Source of the DNA: a virus
DNA length: 39,605 bases
IMG/VR virus record: IMGVR_UViG_3300042894_004872
Coordinates: 1-39,605 of that record
Strand: one strand, 5' to 3'
Position 1 is the first letter of the stretch. The number at the start of each line of letters is the position of its first letter. Positions 1 to 7,737 of this stretch are shown here, piece by piece. A model generated the notes under the pieces. That model had not been told where the DNA came from. It was given only the letters and a program-made list of their open reading frames with translations, and made no database searches. Position numbers and translations under genes: made by a program.

Positions 1-189
1 AGAGGTCTTAGAAATAGTGTTGATTTACAATATGAGATGAACCAATATCGTTATTTCCAAGACCTTATGCCTAACATTCAAATGGTTAGTATTTTCTGTG
101 ATAAAGAATTTGAACACATATCAAGTTCTGGCATCCGTACACTTTCAAAGTATGGTTCTGATAAAGTTAAAGATTATTTACTTAAATAA
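1..189 (+). CDS. coaD: Phosphopantetheine adenylyltransferase-like, C-terminal part
   Basis: The window opens inside this gene; 62 residues remain before the TAA. They begin RGLRNSVDLQYEMNQ and contain FEHISSSGIRTL, matching the end of bacterial CoaD (RGLR.xxDFEYE, then the EYS.ISSS.VRE segment and a short C-terminal tail). CoaD transfers AMP from ATP to 4'-phosphopantetheine, the penultimate step of CoA synthesis, in the cytoplasm. The enzyme for the last step, CoaE, is encoded at 20094. The catalytic HxGH motif would be upstream and is not visible, so a related nucleotidyltransferase such as an NMN adenylyltransferase cannot be fully excluded. Next gene is Prs with its own promoter. Confidence 0.75.
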   Translation, partial: RGLRNSVDLQYEMNQYRYFQDLMPNIQMVSIFCDKEFEHISSSGIRTLSKYGSDKVKDYLLK

Positions 190-191
190 TT

Positions 192-221
192 TTGAAAATC
201 CATTTATTTTATTTATCTTTG
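192..221 (+). promoter_or_regulatory. Bacteroidota-type promoter for prs
   Basis: TTG at 192-194, 19-base spacer, TATCTTTG at 214-221. This fits the Bacteroidota -33/-7 consensus TTG-N19/20-TAnnTTTG. The start codon at 237 lies 15 bases beyond the -7 box, leaving a leader of about ten bases. Confidence 0.8.
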
Positions 222-236
222 TAAAAACTTATTATT

Positions 237-1229
237 ATGATAGATTCATTATTATTCTCCCTTGATGGTCGAGAACACATTGCAAACAAAATAGTTACTG
301 CTGCTAATTCTTGGAATAAAAATTTAACTGAAGACACAGAAATTGGTTTTCTAAGAAATCAAAAATTCTCTGATGGTGAATTATGTGTTGATTTCACTGA
401 TTCTGTACGTGGTAAACGAGTGTACATCTTATCAAGTCCTAATACGTCTGATGAGATTATAAAATTAAATTTAGCAATAGATGCCGCAAAGCGTGGTGCT
501 GCTAAGGAGATAATTGTGGTTTTACCTTATTTTCCATATGCACGCCAAGATAAGAAAGACCAATCACGTGGACCAATTGGTGCTAAGGTTATGGCTGAAA
601 TGATTGAACAACGTGGTGCGACTAGTATTATTACTTATGATTTACATGCAGACCAAATCCAAGGGTTTTTTAATATTCCAGTGACACATATTGAGGGTAA
701 AAATGTTTTTGATGATTATATCTACTTTTTAACTTCAAATGGTAATTTAAACATTACATTATGTGGTCCAGATGCTGGTAGTGGTAAACGTGTAAAGCGT
801 ATGAAAGACCAATTAGCTAAGAAGTATAATACCAACCTTAACTATGTTATGTTGGATAAAACAAGAAAAGAAGCTAATGTAATTGATGAAATGGTAATCA
901 TTGGTGATGTAGTTGGGAAAGATATTATCATTTTAGATGATATGGTTGATACAGCTGGAACTTTATGTAAAGCAGCTGAAGTACTTATCGAAAATGGTGC
1001 CAGAAGTGTTAGAGCAATCATTAGTCATGGTGTTTTATCTGGTCCAGCATATAATAGAATTGACGATTCTATGTTAACAGAATTAATCATTAGTGATTCA
1101 TTAGAATCTATGGTTATGGATAAGATTGTAGTATTCAGTGTTGCTGAACAAATTGGTATGGCAATAGCTGCGAATAACTTAGGATTAAGCTACGATGCAT
1201 TAAAAACTAGTAAAAAATTAGAATTATGA
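237..1229 (+). CDS. prs: Ribose-phosphate pyrophosphokinase (PRPP synthetase) family
   Basis: 330 residues, about the usual length for the family. It has the N-terminal KFSDGE segment, the ARQDKK...RGPI catalytic loop, DLHADQIQGFF and the PRPP-binding loop DDMVDTAGTLCKAAE. The family makes PRPP from ribose 5-phosphate and ATP for nucleotide and NAD synthesis. One family position differs: where cellular enzymes read PD.GGV.RA, this has PDAGSGKRVKR. Phage Prs homologues can serve NAD metabolism, including enzymes that pyrophosphorylate ADP-ribose in NAD+ reconstitution pathways, so the true substrate is open. It follows the CoaD-like gene and overlaps a tiny membrane ORF by ATGA. Confidence 0.9.
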   Translation: MIDSLLFSLDGREHIANKIVTAANSWNKNLTEDTEIGFLRNQKFSDGELCVDFTDSVRGKRVYILSSPNTSDEIIKLNLAIDAAKRGAAKEIIVVLPYFPYARQDKKDQSRGPIGAKVMAEMIEQRGATSIITYDLHADQIQGFFNIPVTHIEGKNVFDDYIYFLTSNGNLNITLCGPDAGSGKRVKRMKDQLAKKYNTNLNYVMLDKTRKEANVIDEMVIIGDVVGKDIIILDDMVDTAGTLCKAAEVLIENGARSVRAIISHGVLSGPAYNRIDDSMLTELIISDSLESMVMDKIVVFSVAEQIGMAIAANNLGLSYDALKTSKKLEL

Positions 1230-1354
1230 TTTCATCATTAAGAATGTTACAAATAGCACTAGTTGGTGGTATTGTATACTTGGCCTCTAATGGGTTAGAT
1301 GGTTGGGGATGGTTGGTTTTTATATTATTTATAACAATAGATAAAAATGAGTGA
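1226..1354 (+). CDS. Small single-pass membrane protein
   Basis: 42 residues. Its ATG overlaps the prs stop (ATGA) and its end overlaps the next gene by 8 bases, the coupling style used throughout this genome. Two hydrophobic stretches, LQIALVGGIVYLA and WGWLVFILFITI, could form one or two membrane segments. No family recognised. Support comes from the overlaps and hydrophobicity only. Confidence 0.5.
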   Translation: MISSLRMLQIALVGGIVYLASNGLDGWGWLVFILFITIDKNE

Positions 1355-1583
1355 TAAAAAAGAAAAGGTCTATCAAGACCGAACATTTACTCTAACAGCA
1401 GAGCAAATGAAAAAATTCGATACATGGCGTATTGAAAAGAACAAGACAAAAGGTGAAGTTAATGTTGGTGCTATTGGTGGTGCATATACATTCTGTTTCA
1501 CACCAACTGGATTGGGTACTGTAGAAGTTGTTAAGTGTGCTGATGGTACTCAATTAGACTTAACAGATATCGATAGTTGGTAA
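1347..1583 (+). CDS. Conserved-looking small phage protein, unknown function
   Basis: 78 residues. The N-terminal third is charged; the C-terminal half contains GGAYTFCFTPTGLGTVEV followed by CADGTQLDLTDIDSW, a compact beta-rich pattern that I associate with small uncharacterised phage proteins. No catalytic motif. It sits between the tiny membrane ORF and the Thg1-like gene and is probably co-transcribed with prs. Confidence 0.7.
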   Translation: MSDKKEKVYQDRTFTLTAEQMKKFDTWRIEKNKTKGEVNVGAIGGAYTFCFTPTGLGTVEVVKCADGTQLDLTDIDSW

Positions 1584-1601
1584 TTTTAAACAATAAATTT
1601 T

Positions 1602-2393
1602 ATGGGAAAGAAAATGAGTCTGGGTGATAGGATTAAAACCTATTACGAAGACAGAACCAAGGTATTTTTAAATCGTAAAACCATAACAATCATTAGACTT
1701 GATGGTAAAGGATTTTCTAAATTTACCAAAAATCTAAACAAACCATTTGATGATGGGTTTAGTCAAGATATGGATGCAACAGCATTGTACTTGTGTGAGA
1801 ACATACAAGGTGCTAAGTTTGCGTATACACAATCAGATGAAATTTCTGTTGTTCTATGTGATTTCGATAACATAGAAACAGATGCATGGTTTGATTATAA
1901 CGTACAGAAGATGACCAGTATAGCTGCATCATTAGCAACGTCTAAGTTCAATCAATTGCGATTAGCTAGAAAGTCTAGAGGTGCGAATGGTTATTTAGAT
2001 ATTGGTGATTTGATGGATATGACTTTAGCATGTTTTGATGCACGTGTATTTCAAGTTCCTAACATTGATGAGATGTTCAATGCTATCTTATGGAGACAAC
2101 AAGATTGTACTCGTAATAGTATAAGCATGGCAGCTAGTGCTGTATATTCACACAAAGAACTTGAGAAGAAGTCTGGTAGTGATAAACAAGAGATGCTTTT
2201 TCAGAAGGGTATTAATTGGAATGATTATTTGCCTAAATACAAGCGTGGTAGTGTTATTAAAAAAGAAACTACTGTATTTGAAAAAGCATTTAATGAGTTA
2301 GTTACTCGTACTAAATGGGTTGTTGACATCAACACACCAATATTCACTGAGGATAGAGAATATTTGTACGATTTAATTCCAAATAATTTTTAA
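1602..2393 (+). CDS. tRNA(His) guanylyltransferase-like 3'-5' polymerase (Thg1 family)
   Basis: 263 residues covering the family length. Visible motifs are IRLDGKGFSKFTK near residue 30 (metal-binding Asp and Gly), QSDEISVVL near residue 77 (second metal-binding acidic pair), and QQDCTRNSISMAA, then KGINWNDY in the C-terminal domain. Thg1 and Thg1-like proteins add nucleotides to RNA 5' ends in the reverse direction. Thg1 matures tRNA(His), and TLPs repair 5'-truncated tRNAs. In a phage a tRNA-repair role is plausible but inferred. ATG at 1614 is a possible alternative start. Other RNA-linked proteins nearby are the OB tRNA-binding protein (5498) and the SAK-type HAD (8748). Confidence 0.88.
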   Translation: MGKKMSLGDRIKTYYEDRTKVFLNRKTITIIRLDGKGFSKFTKNLNKPFDDGFSQDMDATALYLCENIQGAKFAYTQSDEISVVLCDFDNIETDAWFDYNVQKMTSIAASLATSKFNQLRLARKSRGANGYLDIGDLMDMTLACFDARVFQVPNIDEMFNAILWRQQDCTRNSISMAASAVYSHKELEKKSGSDKQEMLFQKGINWNDYLPKYKRGSVIKKETTVFEKAFNELVTRTKWVVDINTPIFTEDREYLYDLIPNNF

Positions 2394-2399
2394 TATTAG

Positions 2400-2430
2400 T
2401 TGAACCCCAAAAAATAAAGTAGTACATTTG
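2400..2430 (+). promoter_or_regulatory. Promoter for the HTH-phosphoesterase gene
   Basis: TTG at 2400-2402, 20-base spacer, TACATTTG at 2423-2430; start codon at 2449. Confidence 0.8.
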
Positions 2431-2448
2431 TAAAAAATAACTATATAT

Positions 2449-4002
2449 ATGAAATTTAAAGAATTAACAGAAAAAGAAATTGCTAAAATCACCAAAATCT
2501 ATCAAGATAAAAACATAAGATGGGAAGATAAAATGGCTCAATTGGGTAAGTTTATTGGTAAGGGTGAGCGTAGTGTTAGAAATTGGGTTAAACAATTGGG
2601 TTTAACTGAATCAAATCAACCAATTACTGAACAATATTCTGCGGCACAAGAGAGAAAATTTAATGATAAGTCTAAATACTTTATTGTTACATGGGCTCAA
2701 AATAACACAGATGTTCATAAGGGTTTTTTAAATAACATTGAAGCATATGCTAAACACATCAAAGCTGATATTCATGTTATCCTAGGTAGATACAAGAATC
2801 CAACTAGTATTATGTATAATGCGGAGGAAGAATTTTGGGTTAATGATGTTTTACCATATGCTGATGCTAATAGACATAATATACATAAGTATTTAAGTAT
2901 CATGGGTGATGTTAAAATACAACCAACAGCTGTTAACCCAATGACTGGGATGAATGCTTTGAGTGAAGTTAATTCATGTATATTTGGTGCACCAAAAGTT
3001 CAAATGGAAATGATACCAGTATTAGATGGTGAAGTTCCTAAGATGATGTTAACAACTGGTGCTTTAACACTTAAGAATTATGTTGATTCTAAAGCTGGTA
3101 AGGTTGGTGATTTTCACCATACATTTGGTTTTGTTATTGTTGAAATTAAAAATGATGAAGTTTTTTTCACTAGACAAGTAACAGCTGATGATGAAAATGG
3201 TAGTTTTAGTGATTTATATTTTAATGTATCTAATGGTATTGTTAAAAAAATTGACACTATAGCTGCTGCTGTGTTGGGTGATTTACACTTAGGTCATCAT
3301 GATGATGAAGTTATTGATGCTACATTAAATGTTTTACTTAAAAAACTTAAACCATCACACCTTGTTTTACATGATGTTTTTGATGGTCACTCTATTAGTC
3401 ACCATGAATCAAAAGATGCATTTCAATTGTATCGTAGAGAACAAGATGGGACAAACTCAGTTAAACGTGAAGTTGATAATATGTTGGAATGGTTAGAAAA
3501 AGTTAAATTATACAATGTAACTATTGTTCGAAGTAACCATGATGATTTTATCGATAGATGGCTTATCAACAGTGATTGGAAAAAGAATATCAAGAATGCG
3601 TTGGAATATGTTGAATATGCTCACACTATTTTAAAAGGTGATGCACCTAAAGGTATTATACCTTATTTGATTGAACAGAAATTCCCTAAAATGACAACAC
3701 TTGATAGAAGTACTTCATTCAAAATTTTAGGTTGGGAATTAGGTCAACATGGTGATGTGGGTGCTAATGGTAGTCGTGGTTCATTGTTACAATTTAGGAA
3801 ATTAAATACCAAATGTGTTGTTGGTCATTACCATTCACCAGGTCGTAAGGATGGTGGGTTGGCAGTAGGTACATCTACAAAGTTACGTGTAGGTTACAAT
3901 ATAGGACCAAGTTCTTGGTTACAATCACATGTAATTATCCATAACAATGGTAAAGCACAACACATAAACTTCTTGAATGGTGAATTCACCACTTTTAAAT
4001 AA
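2449..4002 (+). CDS. Calcineurin-like metallophosphoesterase with N-terminal helix-turn-helix
   Basis: 517 residues. Residues about 1-55 look like a helix-turn-helix (KFIGKGERSVRNWVKQLGL). The middle has no recognised family. From about residue 275 the metallophosphoesterase motifs appear in order: GDLHLGHH, HDVFDGHS, RSNHDD, GQHGD, and VVGHYHSPG. The second motif begins HD where the family normally has GD, so one metal-ligand environment is altered, though the following Asp is kept. Substrate is unknown; such enzymes cut phosphomonoesters or phosphodiesters, including nucleic acids. The HTH suggests action on DNA or RNA (inference). It has its own promoter. Confidence 0.82.
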   Translation: MKFKELTEKEIAKITKIYQDKNIRWEDKMAQLGKFIGKGERSVRNWVKQLGLTESNQPITEQYSAAQERKFNDKSKYFIVTWAQNNTDVHKGFLNNIEAYAKHIKADIHVILGRYKNPTSIMYNAEEEFWVNDVLPYADANRHNIHKYLSIMGDVKIQPTAVNPMTGMNALSEVNSCIFGAPKVQMEMIPVLDGEVPKMMLTTGALTLKNYVDSKAGKVGDFHHTFGFVIVEIKNDEVFFTRQVTADDENGSFSDLYFNVSNGIVKKIDTIAAAVLGDLHLGHHDDEVIDATLNVLLKKLKPSHLVLHDVFDGHSISHHESKDAFQLYRREQDGTNSVKREVDNMLEWLEKVKLYNVTIVRSNHDDFIDRWLINSDWKKNIKNALEYVEYAHTILKGDAPKGIIPYLIEQKFPKMTTLDRSTSFKILGWELGQHGDVGANGSRGSLLQFRKLNTKCVVGHYHSPGRKDGGLAVGTSTKLRVGYNIGPSSWLQSHVIIHNNGKAQHINFLNGEFTTFK

Positions 4003-4026
4003 TGTAAACAAATAAATATAAATAAA

Positions 4027-4953
4027 ATGAAACAATTAAAAACAAACAAAAAAAGTTGGAATAAAACAGAGTTAAATTCTTTGTATAAGTATTTCATGCA
4101 TCCATTAGATTTCACACATCAAATGATTCCAACAAGAACAAAAGGTGCTATTAGTCGAAAAATATCTGATATATCAATTGATATATATGATATAAATGTG
4201 GTTTGTAAAGCACTTAGAACTTACATCAGTGTGAATAATATTACACAAACAAGGTTCTGGGAGATTTCAAAAGAATATGATTTGGAAGTTTCTCAAGCAA
4301 CATTATCTAAAGCTATGAATTTAGGTGAGACACTGAATCAATTCTCATTAGGTAGAATTGCTAGAGTGATTGAATTGGATTCAAATTGTATTATTGAGAC
4401 AAAAAAATTCAACGATATTCAAGGTGATTTATTTTCAGAAGTTAATGAACCAGAAATGGTTGTTAACAATAATGAAACTGAAAATGAAGAAGAAACGGTA
4501 AACATTAACACACCAATTGCTACTAACATTCAAGAGCAATTATATACGATTGGTGATTCAATCAAACAAATTGTTAATGAGAACAATGAATTAAAAGAGA
4601 CTAAAGAGTTTTTGGTTAATGAATTAAAGATTAGTGATGATAGATTAACTTCTAAAAAAGAAGAATTATCTAAAAATGAAGCTAAGGTTTCAGAAATCAC
4701 ATTAAACTTAGAAAGGTCTAATGCTTTAAATAAGAATCTTCAATATAAAATCGATGAGTTGATTCATAAAGATGTTATTAATCATGAATTAATCGAAAAA
4801 GTAAATGAACGTGATGTTAAGTTAAGTATTTTAAAAACTGATTATGATTTAACTATCGAAGATAACGCTAAGTTAGTTATTGAGAATGAAGATTTGAAAA
4901 AAGAAATAGAAAGAATTAAAGGTGGTTTATTTGGTTTCTTCAAGAAAAAATAG
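4027..4953 (+). CDS. HTH and coiled-coil protein, unknown function
   Basis: 308 residues. The N-terminus (KKSWNKTELNSLYKYF) resembles a Myb/SANT-like helix. Residues about 60-120 (FWEISKEYDLEVSQATLSKA) resemble a Cro/C1-type helix-turn-helix. From about residue 165 to the end it is one long charged coiled coil (repeated E, K, L and N heptads), finishing with the basic-hydrophobic tail GGLFGFFKKK. The architecture suggests an oligomeric DNA-binding protein. It follows the phosphoesterase by 24 bases and is probably in the same operon. Confidence 0.75.
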   Translation: MKQLKTNKKSWNKTELNSLYKYFMHPLDFTHQMIPTRTKGAISRKISDISIDIYDINVVCKALRTYISVNNITQTRFWEISKEYDLEVSQATLSKAMNLGETLNQFSLGRIARVIELDSNCIIETKKFNDIQGDLFSEVNEPEMVVNNNETENEEETVNINTPIATNIQEQLYTIGDSIKQIVNENNELKETKEFLVNELKISDDRLTSKKEELSKNEAKVSEITLNLERSNALNKNLQYKIDELIHKDVINHELIEKVNERDVKLSILKTDYDLTIEDNAKLVIENEDLKKEIERIKGGLFGFFKKK

Positions 4954-4961
4954 TACATTTG
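4931..4961 (+). promoter_or_regulatory. Promoter giving a leaderless transcript for the HAD gene
   Basis: TTG at 4931-4933, 20-base spacer, TACATTTG at 4954-4961, then TATT and the ATG at 4966. Bacteroidota transcription starts a few bases after this box, so the mRNA should begin at or next to the start codon. The box overlaps the stop of the upstream gene. Confidence 0.75.
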
Positions 4962-4965
4962 TATT

Positions 4966-5355
4966 ATGAATGAAAAATTATATTTGGTGATTGATTTTGA
5001 TGGTACGTGTGTTACACATTCATACCCATACATTGGCAAAGAGGTAGGTTCAGAACCTATCTTAAAGAGATTAACCGATGCTGGACATCGGTTAATTCTT
5101 TTTACAATGAGAAGTGGTAAACAATTGGATGAAGCAGTTGCTTGGTTTAGTGAACAAGGGATACCATTGTTTGGTATCAACACAAATCCAACACAATCAA
5201 CTTGGACCAAAAGTCCAAAGGCTTATGGTAATATTTATATTGATGATGCTGCTTTGGGTTGTCCTTTGATTATTAATGTTGCATATCATGATAGACCATT
5301 TGTTGATTGGAAAAAGGTAGAGGAATTATTAATTGAAATGAAATTAATTAAATAA
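4966..5355 (+). CDS. HAD-superfamily hydrolase, small BT0820-like type
   Basis: 129 residues. Motif I is VIDFDGTCV (nucleophile Asp in DFDGT), motif II is ILFTMRSG, and the late motifs are SPKAYGNIYIDDAALG (Lys, then the DD pair). It resembles the small cap-less HAD hydrolases typified by Bacteroides BT0820, presumed phosphatases of small phosphorylated compounds. Transcript is probably leaderless. It overlaps the next small ORF by TAATG. Confidence 0.82.
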   Translation: MNEKLYLVIDFDGTCVTHSYPYIGKEVGSEPILKRLTDAGHRLILFTMRSGKQLDEAVAWFSEQGIPLFGINTNPTQSTWTKSPKAYGNIYIDDAALGCPLIINVAYHDRPFVDWKKVEELLIEMKLIK

Positions 5356-5501
5356 TGGAAGAAATTAAAGCATATTTAGAAGAACAAATTAAGTATTACC
5401 AAGAATTGGTTGATATGGGTGAAGGTTCCCACAATTCGAGTGATATGATAGAATTTGAAACTTATTTATCTGCTTATCAAAATATATTAGATAAATTATG
5501 A
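5355..5501 (+). CDS. Small acidic helical protein, unknown
   Basis: 48 residues, beginning MEEIKAYLEEQIKYYQELV. Predicted to be a short helical hairpin with a polar turn (GEGSHNSSD). It starts by TAATG overlap with the HAD gene and ends by ATGA overlap with the tRNA-binding protein, which supports it being translated. No family recognised. Confidence 0.6.
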   Translation: MEEIKAYLEEQIKYYQELVDMGEGSHNSSDMIEFETYLSAYQNILDKL

Positions 5502-5845
5502 ATAAAGAAAAAATAACATATGATGAATTTTTAGATATTGAATCTAAATTAGAAATACGTATAGGTTGTGTAGTCGCTTCTGAACGTATACCTAAAAGTA
5601 ATAAACTATTAAAGTTATCAGTTTCTTTTGGTCCTCAAACAACTGATAATATTAAAACTGTTGTTACAAATTTGGGTGATAAGCATGAACCAGAATTTTT
5701 TATTGATTTACATTTACCATTTGTTGTTAATTTAGTACCATCTAAGATGATGGGTGTTGAATCTCAAGCAATGATAATTATTGGTGAAGGAATTAATGGC
5801 GAATTGGATTTTTCAAACTATTTATTAGGGACACAAATATTTTAA
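5498..5845 (+). CDS. tRNA-binding OB-fold protein (CsaA / MetRS C-terminal type)
   Basis: 115 residues, a single domain. The start YDEFLDIESKLEIRIGCVVASE matches the FxDFxKVDLRVG opening of the EMAPII/Arc1p/MetRS C-terminal tRNA-binding fold. It is followed by NKLLKLSVSFGP, KTVVTNLG and VVNLVPSKMMGVESQAMII, the equivalent of the (N/A)xxPRKMxGxxSEGM strand. Freestanding members bind tRNA non-specifically or act as chaperones. Here it lies in a tightly coupled run with Nudix, Smr and IF-3. Confidence 0.82.
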   Translation: MNKEKITYDEFLDIESKLEIRIGCVVASERIPKSNKLLKLSVSFGPQTTDNIKTVVTNLGDKHEPEFFIDLHLPFVVNLVPSKMMGVESQAMIIIGEGINGELDFSNYLLGTQIF

Positions 5846-5847
5846 TT

Positions 5848-6318
5848 ATGGGTAATAAAGTACATGCGGCTGGTATATTTTTGATGAGAAAAGACTTCAA
5901 TGTATTGATTTGTCATCCAACAAATCACGCACCTAATGTATGGAGTATACCAAAAGGTAAGATAGAAGAAGGTGAGGATGCAATGGAAGCTGCTATCCGT
6001 GAAACTTATGAAGAAACAAATGTTAATTTAAATGATGAAACATTAAATGTTAACGACAATTTTAAAATTTATGAGTTTGATATTGTTAATTATGGTCATA
6101 AGAAAAAGGATTTACACCCTTTCTTATTTTTAGAATTACAAACATCTAATATTGATTGGGATAGTGTCATAATTAAGTGTAACTCAGATGTACCAATTGA
6201 ACGTGGTGGTTTTCCAGAAATGGATGGTTATAAATGGGTAACACTTAAAGAAGCTAAAGAATTACTTCACGATACACAAGTTGCGTGTATCGGTAAAATA
6301 ATTGATATAATAAGATGA
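5848..6318 (+). CDS. Nudix hydrolase
   Basis: 156 residues. The Nudix box is GKIEEGEDAMEAAIRETYEE followed by TNV, fitting GX5EX7REUXEEXGU except that Asn replaces the last Gly. It hydrolyses nucleoside diphosphates linked to another group; which substrate is not shown by sequence. Possible roles in this context are dinucleotide or mRNA 5'-end hydrolysis and nucleotide sanitation. It starts 2 bases after the tRNA-binding gene and overlaps smr by ATGA. Confidence 0.9.
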   Translation: MGNKVHAAGIFLMRKDFNVLICHPTNHAPNVWSIPKGKIEEGEDAMEAAIRETYEETNVNLNDETLNVNDNFKIYEFDIVNYGHKKKDLHPFLFLELQTSNIDWDSVIIKCNSDVPIERGGFPEMDGYKWVTLKEAKELLHDTQVACIGKIIDIIR

Positions 6319-6533
6319 AACTAGATTTACATGGTATTAGACACGTAGAAGTGTCAAACAAGGTCGATTCATTTCTATGGGAAGCCATTCAACGAAACAC
6401 ACCAAGTGTAGAGATTGTAACTGGAAACTCAAAAAGAATGAAAGGAATTGTGTATGACTGTGTTTATGACTATGGTTTTGTGTGCACTGAAGGTTTTATG
6501 AATTGGGGTGTTTTGACTGTAATACTAATATGA
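6315..6533 (+). CDS. Small MutS-related (Smr) domain protein
   Basis: 72 residues forming a stand-alone Smr domain. LDLHG at residues 3-7 is the family signature; VEIVTGNSKRMKGIV is the counterpart of the usual IVHGKGxGxL segment, with TGNS replacing HGKG. Smr domains nick or bind branched DNA, and some cleave RNA on collided ribosomes. The changed second motif makes nuclease activity uncertain. Translationally coupled at both ends. Confidence 0.8.
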   Translation: MKLDLHGIRHVEVSNKVDSFLWEAIQRNTPSVEIVTGNSKRMKGIVYDCVYDYGFVCTEGFMNWGVLTVILI

Positions 6534-6706
6534 AATTCAATAAAATAATTGACTTAGGTGAATACATAATAGAAATAGAATATGATGATTTAACTGGGAG
6601 GTTGGAAGTAACTGTATTGGATGAATTGGGTGGTGTGATTGAAAGTATAACAATAACCAATTCCGAAGAAGATAATGATAATCATTTTGATATAAATTTA
6701 AACTGA
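6530..6706 (+). CDS. Small acidic protein, unknown
   Basis: 58 residues starting MKFNKIIDLGEYIIEIEY and ending in an acidic tail. An upstream in-frame ATG at 6503 exists, but the ATG at 6530 overlaps the smr stop as ATGA, the dominant arrangement here, so it is preferred. Looks like a small beta-strand protein. No family recognised. Confidence 0.6.
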   Translation: MKFNKIIDLGEYIIEIEYDDLTGRLEVTVLDELGGVIESITITNSEEDNDNHFDINLN

Positions 6707-7200
6707 TGAGTAAAGCAATCGAAATACAAGCACCAAATGAGTTGCTTAAGAAAGATGGATATATATCTATATTCTTAGCTGGTAGTATTGAAATGGGTAA
6801 GGCTATTGATTTTCAAAGAATGATAATCGAAGCAACATCTAAAATGCCATATATATATTTTAACCCTAGAAGAAATGATTGGGATTCATCTTGGGAACAA
6901 GTTAAAGAAAACGAAAATTTCAGAGAACAAGTTGAATGGGAATTAAATGCTTTGGAACAAGCGGATATAATACTTATGTATTTTGACCCAAATACTGTTA
7001 GCCCAATATCATTATTAGAGTTAGGTGTTTTTGCACATAGCAAGAAAATGATAGTATGTTGTCCAGAAGGTTATTTCAGAAAAGGTAATATTGATATTGT
7101 TTGTGAAAAATATGGTATAAAACAAGTTGAAACATTAGAAGAATTAATCAGTACTTTTCAAAATGCTGACATTGATGAACTTTACATTATAAATAAATAA
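6706..7200 (+). CDS. Nucleoside 2-deoxyribosyltransferase-like protein
   Basis: 164 residues. IFLAGSIEMG near residue 22, FNPRRNDWDSSWEQ near 52, FREQVEWELNALEQADIILMYFDP and SPISLLELG match the Nuc_deoxyri_tr2 type family. The Glu in SLLELG corresponds to the catalytic glutamate. Such enzymes exchange or release bases on deoxynucleosides; a role in nucleotide pools is expected, the exact reaction is not provable. It overlaps the previous gene (TGATG) and abuts infC. Confidence 0.85.
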   Translation: MSKAIEIQAPNELLKKDGYISIFLAGSIEMGKAIDFQRMIIEATSKMPYIYFNPRRNDWDSSWEQVKENENFREQVEWELNALEQADIILMYFDPNTVSPISLLELGVFAHSKKMIVCCPEGYFRKGNIDIVCEKYGIKQVETLEELISTFQNADIDELYIINK

Positions 7201-7701
7201 ATGGCTAAAAAGAAACGAGAACACTTATTAAACGAAGAAATTCGAGCAATAGAAGTTAGATTACAAGAACAAGGGATTATTAAATTATCAGAAGCATTAA
7301 AAATTGCTGAAGAACAAGAAATGGATTTGGTTTTGATAAACGCATCAACATCACCACCAGTATGTAGAATTCTTAATTATGAGAAATTTATCTATGAGCA
7401 AAATAAAGCTAAAAAAGCTAAAAATAAAGCACCAGAGATAAAAGAAATCAAGTTAGGTCCAAATACTGCTGAGAATGATTTAACGTATCGTGCTAAACAT
7501 ATTATTGAATTCTTAGAAAAAGGTCATAAGGTTAAGATTACTCTCCAATTCAAGGGTCGTGAAATGACTTTTATAGATAAAGGTAAGGCACTTATGCTTA
7601 AACTAATTATTGCTGTTGAAGAACATGGTGTTGCTGAAGGTTTACCTAGTATGGAAGGTAAAAAATTAATTGGTTTTATCAAACCAAAACCTAAGAAATA
7701 A
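7201..7701 (+). CDS. infC: Translation initiation factor IF-3
   Basis: 166 residues, full length with both domains. The N-terminal domain reads LNEEIRAIEVRLQEQG, then DLVLINASTSPPVCRILNYEKF; a lysine-rich linker follows. The C-terminal domain has KEIKLGPNTAENDL, KAKH-like AKHIIEFLEKGHKVKITLQFKGREM and the final MEGKKLIGFIKPKP. IF-3 binds the 30S subunit, prevents 50S joining and proofreads the start codon and initiator tRNA. It has no rpmI-rplT neighbours as in bacteria and begins immediately after the previous stop. IF-3 also influences leaderless mRNA use, relevant to the leaderless promoters here. Confidence 0.93.
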   Translation: MAKKKREHLLNEEIRAIEVRLQEQGIIKLSEALKIAEEQEMDLVLINASTSPPVCRILNYEKFIYEQNKAKKAKNKAPEIKEIKLGPNTAENDLTYRAKHIIEFLEKGHKVKITLQFKGREMTFIDKGKALMLKLIIAVEEHGVAEGLPSMEGKKLIGFIKPKPKK

Positions 7702-7737
7702 GGTTTACATATTCAACAGAAATAAGTATGATTGTGT

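Noticed and set aside
4009-4024. T4-type late promoter TATAAATA before 4027
   Set aside because: A single match in very AT-rich sequence just after a gene end; not distinguishable from chance.
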